Part shown: positions 53,400 to 64,000 of the stretch, in pieces | How positions within the stretch are numbered: the stretch's first letter is position 1 | How the letters are laid out: the number at the start of each line of letters is the position of its first letter | DNA from: Pogonophryne albipinna | Taxonomy: Eukaryota > Chordata > Actinopteri > Perciformes > Artedidraconidae | Assembly: GCA_028583405.1 (NCBI GenBank) | Contig: CM053258.1 | Location: forward strand, 4,913,238 to 4,977,237 | Length of the DNA: 64,000 bases | Reading direction: 5' to 3' | Made by a program: the position numbers and the translations under genes | Notes under the pieces: generated by a model | Seen by the model: only the letters and a program-made list of their open reading frames with translations | The model's database searches: none | Told to the model about the DNA's origin: nothing

Positions 53400-56040
53400 A
53401 ATAGGCTTTAAACCTGGATTAGCAAGGCTAGCAAATAATATACCTTTACTTAAAGAAGGAATTGAAAAACTGACTCGCCTGGTTTTGTAAAAAGCCTCTG
53501 TCTCACTGAACTCAGGTAAATTAGGTCAGGTCTCTATACTTTAGCCGGACTTCACTGGGTGTTTTCTTAGTATAAATGCAGCTTAGTGGAAAGATAGAGT
53601 CAATATGATGGTCAATGGCGAAAGAAATAACACCCAATACCAGAAAAGGTTATCAAAATACATATTTTCTCGTCACACACCTGTTAACCTTGAGCAGCAG
53701 CCCGGCTCGTACTCGACTATCTGAGCCTTTTTTCCTCCACTTTATGAGAAATAACTTGCCTGCTCCGATAGGATTTAAATTAATAACTTAGCATTTCATA
53801 CCGAGACTAAATTAAGGTATTATGTGTTTGTTATCTTTGCATTGCAGCAGGGGAGAAGTGAGGTCTTGTATTATTATAACCATGTGTTTGGAGTTTGGAG
53901 TGAAGCTGCAGCCCAATGAGGAAGATTATTCTGCACTTACCGGCCAGAGGACTTTTGCTGATCTGTTTTCCTTCATTTTATTTTTGGCATATTGGTCCAG
54001 AGAGTATAGCATTGGCTCCAGAAACTGTCGTGTGAACTTGTTCAGTTTTTAAGTGCTTATTTTACTAAGGCTAATTCCAATTAAATGTTTCATCCCTTTT
54101 AATGAACCCTTACGAGAAACTGTAATGAGTAATGGCCCAGAAGCATAAATCCAAACATTACACAACACATGCGGCCGACTTATCCAAATAAAAATGCAAG
54201 ATGTTTTATCAACAACTGAAAAATTACTACGATCCTAGACGTAGAGTATTGTAATAACACTGAGCTGTGTTATTGTGCTTCTTATTTTTCACAATCCTTG
54301 AAAATAAGCATTCAAATCCTCTGTTTTAAAAAACTCATGTCCAGCTTAATGTGGTTAAGGATGCTTTGTTTTCTTCGTCCGAGAAAGAGCTCAAGGGATT
54401 TTATCACTATCGTGTAAATTGGTCGTCTGATCTATTCTTTTTCAATCTAAAGTGTTACGTTTATGAACTGCATTTGTCTTTGTTCTTAAGCTTTAACAAA
54501 CAAACACTTTGATTGTAATAGCTTAAAGCTTTTGGTCCTGGATATCATCATTGAAATCTAGCAGCAATATGACGGTGGTCTTGTTGTGGGTTGGTGGGTT
54601 TTCTCTTATTTCTTCTCCTGTTTTGTAATCTTGTTTTCTTGTCATGCAACTCCCACATGGCAGACAGATGTTGTGACCTAGAGGATGAGCTGTGACAGTT
54701 TCTCAACATTAATAAAGAATAATGTGGTTTTTAAATAATAACATATTTCTCTTCTACTAAGCCATCGTCTATAAACTTTCGTCAACTCAAGAAATACTTC
54801 TGACGGTTTGCAAATTCTGCTGCTGATCGATGAACGGTCAAAATACATTTTGCAAAGATTTACCACACATTAGGGATTGTAGAAAGACTACTATCTCACC
54901 ATCTCACTGCATGTTTTAGCAATACACTTTTCCTGCTGTTCCATTACGTTGTCTTCAAGTTCGTTTTAAAGTCTTGCATTCAGCGTTACTACATCATTTT
55001 TATTTCACTTTAAAATGTAATGTGTTTTTCCTAGGCCCATGCTACACCCTTCTTCCGAATTTCATGAAAAATATTTCCAGTAATTTACCCGTTATCCTGG
55101 CAATGAAAAGAAAAACAAACTGATTATTCCATGACTCTGCATTTCCTCTCTTCATTTTGGCCTGTTTTAGCTCATTGTTTTTGGACTATTTTCCTATATT
55201 TGGAGGTTAATTCACCAAAAGGCAGGGTGTGTTTCCACAAATCTGCACCCAACACATGACCCTGTACAGACACACGATAAGACCCTTGGTTAACCCTCAT
55301 TCAGAGTTTTTCGGAGGAGCTGCAGAATAAAATCCTCCCTCATTTCCCTCCATGTGTTTAGAATAACAGAGGTGCAGCTGCTCACATCACTTAACTCTGC
55401 TCTCTGGTGTATTTCAAGCGAAGCAGGGCCTCGTTCACTCAGCACAGCAGCTCTGCCAGAGGAGGGATGTTTGCCATTACAAATTTAAATAACCTTTTTT
55501 CCCTGTGTTATGTAACCAGGATCCATACACTGCCATACAGCTGTGTTCTTCCATACTGTAATACTGCCCTTACACGTTCAAAATAAACACTGCCAGAGAC
55601 ACGCATGCATAAAATGACTTGGTTTTCTGGTAGTCGAATGCACATGTAAGGAATGGAAATGAAAGGAAAACAAAATCAATGCACGCCTACAGTAATAACG
55701 TCATTCATAATAATGTGACGTAAGGATTCTCTGTGACCTCAGAGAATATATCTGATGGTTTAACTACTTTACCTGCTAATTTCTAGACATGAATGAAAGC
55801 AACAACCAAAAAGTCTTCATATGTTTGTTTTTTCAAACCAATGTCAGATCACCTGTTGCACAGGTTGTGGGGACCGGCTCCTAATTAAGAATTGAGAGCA
55901 GCAGGGTGCCCTCTTCCTTTCACTGCTTAATAAGAGAGGCAGCACTCTGATCCTTCCTTTACTAAATGCAGTGCCGTGTCAGCAAGAAACTGGCCTTTAG
56001 GTCGTTTTGAGACTTTTTGCCCTATAACCCTCTCTGATTA
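53400..56040. other. Intergenic stretch, nothing recognised
   Basis: No multi-exon pattern, RNA gene or clean repeat end recognised. Confidence 0.45.
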
Positions 56041-56135
56041 TGGCTGATGTGGCCAGAGAAAGGAAAGTTTGGGGCTCTCTGCTGGAACTGCTACCCCCGC
56101 GACCCGACCACGGATAAGCGGGAGAAGATGGATGT
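56041..56135 (+). mobile_element. Non-LTR retrotransposon 3' end (Rex/RTE-like)
   Basis: Contains the conserved tail GGAACTGCTACCCCCGCGAC, CCGACCACGGATAAGCGG and GAAGATGGATG, a hallmark of abundant fish non-LTR 3' ends. The exact family is not certain. Confidence 0.55.
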
Positions 56136-56519
56136 ATTATGGTTGAATTTAGATATTTTCGATCAACAGTTTTGCTTGTCTAACAATTTTCTGCAGGCTT
56201 TTTTTGTTTATTGGTTTATTTATATCAAAATCCCTTCTTACACGTTTTTGTATTACTGAAGAGGCTGGATGTTCCGAAATTATCTAAAAAAAGAGACAAA
56301 CACCCAGGATAACTAAAGAAGACCTGCTTCAATCTTAAACACTATCAAACGTTTTTGAGAGATTGGTATAAAATCTCCTGGAAGAAGATCTTCTCAAACA
56401 CAAACTACTATACAAGCACTTTGTAGAAAAGTCTAACGTAATGTGAAGGAGCAAGGGCATAGAAATTTACTTTTCAAATGCTAATAAATTAAATGAGGAA
56501 CTACTAGTACTACCTGCCC

Positions 56520-56720
56520 TGGCAAACTGTAGACCAGTGTGTAAAGTTTACGAGGCCCTGTTAACAGATAAGGTAACATGTGGGGTACCACAGAGCTCCA
56601 TTTTAGGACCATTGTTGTTTTGAATATGAATATTGATGTTATGGCGGCAATAGAGAAAATGATGTCGAATGCAGATGATTCTACCATGATTGTATCCCGT
56701 AAAGTCAAAAGGGTAATACA
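56520..56720 (+). pseudogene. Broken LINE reverse transcriptase fragment
   Basis: CGVPQSSILGPLLF (56579 onward) is the palm block of non-LTR reverse transcriptases. After a frame change comes NADDSTMIVS with the catalytic ADD at about 56672-56680. The block order and spacing fit Rex1/L2-type enzymes. Stops and the frameshift make it non-functional. Confidence 0.65.
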
Positions 56721-57979
56721 TGAGGCTCAGAACAGAACTGTAATTAGACAAACGTCCATTTTATTTAACATTTAACACATTTCTTGAGAAAAGCTGTACA
56801 ATTTCGGTACAGTGTGAAGGAAATATTATAGACCCTTAAACCAGAGTCACATGCCCTTCAGTGTCTATCAATAAATTCCTCTTATGGGAAGAAAAAAACA
56901 GCTAAAATATTTTTATAAAACTGCAAAACAGCTTCAGTTTTATTTATACTTGTTGCAAAGCTGTAAATGTGACTAGGCCTTAAACATTTGAATGGCAGCT
57001 GTACCACTGTGGGTTTGAAGAAGTCAGGGGGTCTTTAGGGCAATCGGAGATAATTATGGGATGTTTATAATCTTAAGGCCTAAAACACACGTAAACATGT
57101 ACGCACACGCACACAACCACCCACACAACACATTCTTTACTCATTCACTCATGTAAACAGAAAATAAAGACACTAGATAGATCCCTCTTTTATGGAAATG
57201 TTTTTAGGGTATCTCGGTCTAAATTTTCTAGATCCTTAAGAGCTCAAAGTATTAAGATCCATAATAAGCTTATATTCTTCAGGATTATGAATTTCCACTG
57301 GCAGAAAGGCTAATATCGTACATCTGCCAGTAATGCTTCGCGTTGCATCACAAATCACATTTTCCCTCTTCGTATTCGAACAACTTATATATTTCTCTCC
57401 AAACATTCCTCTCAGAGGAAGCTCTCCTCCAGGCCTCAGCAGACCTGGCTTCCATTAGCATTTGGAAACCGTTCAGATATTTGTATCTGTGATTGATCGA
57501 GAGTGCCTGTTTACCCCCGGAGCTTACTGAGAAGTCATGAGTAGGACCACTGACACTGACAACCCGAAGGATTAAATGTTGTCCAACGTTTCTTTGGGCC
57601 CTGCTTGACCCAAAGAAGCTTGATTGTGCTGTCGAGAAGAAGAAATAAATGAGCGCTCCACTGTCATTCATTTTGGAGGTGCACACTACTTGTCTGATAC
57701 ACAAAGGAGATCATATTTCTACCCATATATGGAAGTAAACAGGGAATACTTTTTGGGTAAAAGGAGGCAGTTTTCAGCTGTTTTTAGCAATGAAATTTTC
57801 GGTACTGCAACAACATCAGAGCAAACAACAGATTAGTGAAAACAGATTGAGTGATATATTTCAAATATCTCCACCATGGTCTCATTTATTTACCATATTG
57901 AAATCAATGTGTTTGATTTCATGTTATAAGAGTGAAGTTAATAGGGGGTCTAAGCTGTTTTATCTCCAACTCTTTTACC

Positions 57980-59134
57980 CATGGACGTAATTTCCACGGG
58001 GGACAGGGGGGACATGTCCCCCCCACTTTTCAAAATCCCATTTGTGTCCCCCCCACTTTTTAAATGTGTTTATTATTATTTTTTTACGCAAGCGGTCATC
58101 GTCACGGAGGAGCGTCTGTGTGTGTGTGGCACGAGCGCATCTTGTGAGAGAGAGATAGAAAGAGAGAGAGAGACAGAGAGAGAGAGACATAGAGTTACTG
58201 GGGTTGTTGTTAGCATTTGGTGCTAGCTCGGAGCTAACGGAGATTAGTAGCTGTTTCAACAATAAGGAGAGGGAGAGCTCTTTCCTGTCGGACTGAGAGG
58301 CTGAGAGAGAGAGAGTTACGGGGGTTGTTGTTAGCATCTGGTGCTAGCTCGGAGCTAACGGAGATTAGAAGCTGTTTCAACAATAAGGAGAGGGAGAGTC
58401 CTCTCCTGTCGGACTGAGAGAGATAACGTCAGCTTAGGGAGGTAAAGGACTCTGGGTGATTAGATTGTAAACTTTAGTCTAAGTTATCTCAGTGGGTCTC
58501 AAACGGTTTGGTCATCTATGTAAACAAATATTTCCATCTATGTAATATTAGTTGTATATAAAATAAGTTAAGAAATCCTTCCAATGTGTACTATAGGTCA
58601 GTACAAAATAAAAAAACACAGTTTGAAAGGGGAGTGATTAGTCAAATATGCATAAATAAAAAGAAAGAATGCAGACTAGGTAAGATAAAGATAGGAGAGA
58701 GGAGTTTATCAAATATGTGTTATTGGTTGTGAGCATATTCTAATGGCTTTTTGATTATTGAAATGTATACAGTTCTGTTTCATATGAGTGTTGAGAGCTG
58801 TATCCATGAATCTCTTAATGTTGCCCTCAAAGTGCACCAGATAGATGCATTCAACTTCAATTTAAAGAAAAAAATCTTCCCGGGGTGCATGCCCCCGGAC
58901 CCCCCTAGAGGATGTGAGGTCATCACAAATAAAACAGGTTCACATGGATAAGATACTAGATAAGTGTGCACACTCATTATATACACTACACATTTTTCTT
59001 GGATTTGTTAACACTATAGTCCCTAATATATTTGTAGAAAGGCAGGAAATGGAATTAAATTCAGAAAATGTTTCATTGCGGAGGACCCCCTGTTTTGTGT
59101 CTCCCCCACTTCTCAAACCAAAGTTACACCCTTG
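57980..59134. mobile_element. hAT element with exact 8-bp duplication and internal tandem duplication
   Basis: Ends CATGGACGTAATTTCC and (inverted) CAAGGGTGTAACTTTGG. CTTTTACC is duplicated exactly at 57972-57979 and 59135-59142. Near both ends are GTCCCCCCCAC-type C-rich boxes. It contains a 121-bp tandem duplication at 58193-58430 and a (GA)n stretch. 1155 bp, no transposase seen. Confidence 0.85.
58193..58430. repeat. 121-bp tandem duplication
   Basis: AGTTACTGGGGTTGTTGTTA at 58193 recurs as AGTTACGGGGGTTGTTGTTA at 58314. Copies share GGTGCTAGCTCGGAGCTAAC and CAACAATAAGGAGAGGGAGA and differ at few positions. Confidence 0.85.
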
Positions 59135-59171
59135 CTTTTACCGTAAATATCATAAACATGTTATGCAAATC

Positions 59172-59440
59172 TCACACACACACACACACACATCACTTCA
59201 GGGGACATTACATTGATTTACATGCATATCCTGGAGACTTATACCTAACCATAACCATAACCAGCACATGCCTAACCCTAACCCTTACCCTAACCCAAGT
59301 CTTCACCCTAAAATTAATGATTCCCCTCATGGGGACCTCCATTATGTCCCCATAAGGGGGGCGAGTCCCCACACGTGACTGTGTAAACAGATGTAGGTCC
59401 CCAGAAGGATGGTAATGCTAGGCTACACACCCACACGAGT
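59172..59440. repeat. Telomere-like repeat unit A, copy 2
   Basis: Same order and near-identical sequence as 20290-20600: CA run, ATCACTTCAGGGGACATTAC, TAACC/CCTAACCC tract (59240-59297), GATTCCCCTCATGGGGACCT, GTCCCCACACGTGACTGTG, GGTAATGCTAGG. Here the CA runs are short. Confidence 0.75.
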
Positions 59441-60678
59441 GGCTGCCAGATTAAACAGCAGGAACACACATGCTGAAAATACGCAATGATCTCACAGGAT
59501 GTCATCAACCGTAGCTGCATAATAAGTCTTCTGATCATTAAACTTCATACGAAAAATAATTTGAACCTAACTTGGAGGACGCCACCAACCCCTGCAGTGA
59601 AATAAACGTTGACCTTCAAGGGGATGTTCTTTTTTTGAAATATGTTGTTTGTTTATGACATTTTCATGGAAACTACATTTTTGCTTGGCTTTTGTTTCGA
59701 CACTTTAAGACTCCCTTAACTCAACACCAAGGTAAAAAAGTAAGTAATTCCTTCAAGTAGCTTCACTTTGGGACATTTTACTTCAAAAACCATTTTGAAA
59801 CAGTATTTATTGACAGGAAATAATAGCTGAGTTTATAGTCAGCATATAACTCTTGTATTGAATAGTAGAAAGATGAGATGTATTTCAGTTTAGTGGCAAG
59901 AATCTCATGACCCCGACAAATAGACCTTTTAATTTATTACTTTTATATTTAATGGATTGACTCCTTAGTTGAAGCTGTGAACTAGGTGGATATGTGGGAT
60001 TATCGTGTGTCGCCCAAGGCCTGTTTTATTATTATAACATCTTAAACAATCATGAATATGATTTCAGAGTCCTTATTTAGTCCTTATCTTATTGGACCAG
60101 TTCACTGTTATTTCAGGTCTTGTTTTCAGTAGTGAGATGTAATCGATAGTATGCAATCCTTCATGTCAGATGCCACTGATTAAAATCTTGACCGTTAGCA
60201 ACATCCAGAGAGATATATTTAAAAAAACTGGCCAAGAATAACAAAGAAAATGTGAGTGGGAATTATTTTATAATCCAGTTCATCAGGGTTTAATGCAGCT
60301 TCAACTCGACTGAAATGTAATGCTTTAGTTTTCTGCTTATGTGCAGGAACAGGCAGGAACATATCTCTCTCTTAGCAGTTAAAGAAAATAAAACGTTTGC
60401 TTTTGTTAACCAAGTAATATTATTGATGTGGACATATTTTGGAAAACTGCAAAACAAACACCAGCAACACGGAGACACAATACACAAATGTTGGTCAACC
60501 TTTTAGTTTGGACCCCCTTGGGTGACTGATTTGAATGCACCATGGAGCATGTCTGTATGCATGGACACACACACACACACACACACACACATGCACTCAC
60601 ACATGCACTCATGCACACTTTCTTTAGGCTTTTTAATTACCAAACGAAAGCAAACACTGATGTTTAACAGAGCTTGGT

Positions 60679-60785
<107 letters not shown>

Positions 60786-61045
60786 CGTGCGGGTGGGTGG
60801 GAGCATGAACATGAGTGTGAGGTAGGTCAATATGTATGGCATCTCGGGTCATTTCCTTCTTGAAGTGTGAGACTACTCGTGGTATTTGTCTAGGTATGTG
60901 TGTGTGTGTGTGTTATCATAAGGAGAAACCCTGAGATGGTTCACTTCACTGTCCACATACGTCTCGACCACGGTGTGTTGCTATGTGTGTGTGGTCCTCC
61001 TCTTGCATTTTCAACCACCAGCAGATGTCGGGCTGACCACCACGG

Positions 61046-61159
<114 letters not shown>

Positions 61160-61264
61160 AGAGAGAGAGAGAGACCACTACAAGGGTGGTAGAGGTTATT
61201 GTGACTGGAAGCCTAGCAGATAAAACAACATGGCTGACTGGGACCACCTCAGATCTGAATCTTC

Positions 61265-63689
<2,425 letters not shown>

Positions 63690-64000
63690 CAGGGGTGCCC
63701 AACCAGTCGATAAAAATAGAACAACAATATTCTGTTTTATCGTTAATGTCCTATAACATAATCTTCCTGTGCCAGAATAATGCACTTGAACGCATCAAAG
63801 CTTTGTGATTGGCCGGCGTGACCCCATGTGTCGGAGCGTGGCTGGTGGGCAGTGGGCAGTGCACTAGTTCGCTAACGTTGTCCGTGTCAACACCAGGAGT
63901 GACAGTCCGCACACACACAAGACCGCAATTATGGCAGAAGCAACACATATATAATTTTCACTCCGAGTGGGAGGATGATTATTTTTGTATCTATTCCAAT
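63690..64000 (+). mobile_element. Left part of a hAT (Charlie-like) element, cut by the window end
   Basis: Begins CAGGGGTGCCCAACC, a common hAT terminus. An ATG at 63931 is followed, one frame over, by NFHSEWEDDYF (63953 on), the N-terminal motif of Charlie-type (GTF2IRD2/ZBED-like) transposases. A stop and frame change after six codons suggest decay; the rest is beyond the window. Confidence 0.55.

Noticed and set aside
57348..57704. 118-aa antisense frame as a gene
   Set aside because: No splice sites, start context or recognisable domain; lies in a repeat-rich area near a broken LINE, probably a transposon remnant.

Overview
This window is nuclear DNA of a ray-finned fish, most likely a percomorph teleost. 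The evidence is intron-rich vertebrate genes with GT-AG splicing, very long (GT)n/(CA)n microsatellites, and many small DNA transposons of the hAT, piggyBac-like and MITE types, plus remnants of L2/Rex-like LINEs. No bacterial, phage or CRISPR content was seen.

Three protein-coding genes are supported. (1) reps1 (+ strand, 665-5417, C-terminal part only) encodes the RalBP1-associated EH-domain endocytic adaptor; its 3' UTR runs to a poly(A) signal at 7730. (2) clu (clusterin, - strand, CDS 16227 down to 9670) is complete, with a signal peptide, ten conserved cysteines, the furin-type alpha/beta cleavage site, a TATA promoter near 18825 and a small final coding exon ahead of its 3' UTR. (3) scara3 (+ strand, 34989-45320) encodes the class A scavenger receptor-like protein with a transmembrane segment, coiled-coil stalk and collagen tail; only its first coding exon is not located. 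reps1 and clu are tail to tail, about 1.3 kb apart. clu and scara3 are head to head, the same relation as CLU and SCARA3 on human 8p21.

Reading frames were checked by joining exons at GT-AG junctions: clu gives 1377 nt (458 aa), scara3 gives 1814 nt (604 codons with the stop, first codon incomplete), and the reps1 part gives 1068 nt (355 aa plus stop).

The remainder is introns and intergenic DNA. From 18.9 to 34.9 kb lies the shared upstream region of clu and scara3. From 46.6 to 64 kb I see no convincing gene, only repeats. Seven hAT-type insertions have perfect or near-perfect 8-bp target-site duplications (4636, 30508, 35220, 36684, 41076, 49420, 57980). There are also a piggyBac-like element (15370), a MITE with 29-bp perfect inverted ends (31348), a family of TTAAAGG-ended MITEs (9869, 14261, 26592, 28132, 38864), a tRNA-derived SINE head (49283), decayed LINE reverse transcriptase pieces (49626, 56520) and two copies of a telomere-like repeat unit (20333, 59195).

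I found no obviously new biological system. The most useful points are the clu terminal-exon structure, transposons placed very close to clu and scara3 splice sites, a transposon that has grown an eight-copy 37-bp minisatellite, and several nested or internally duplicated mobile elements.
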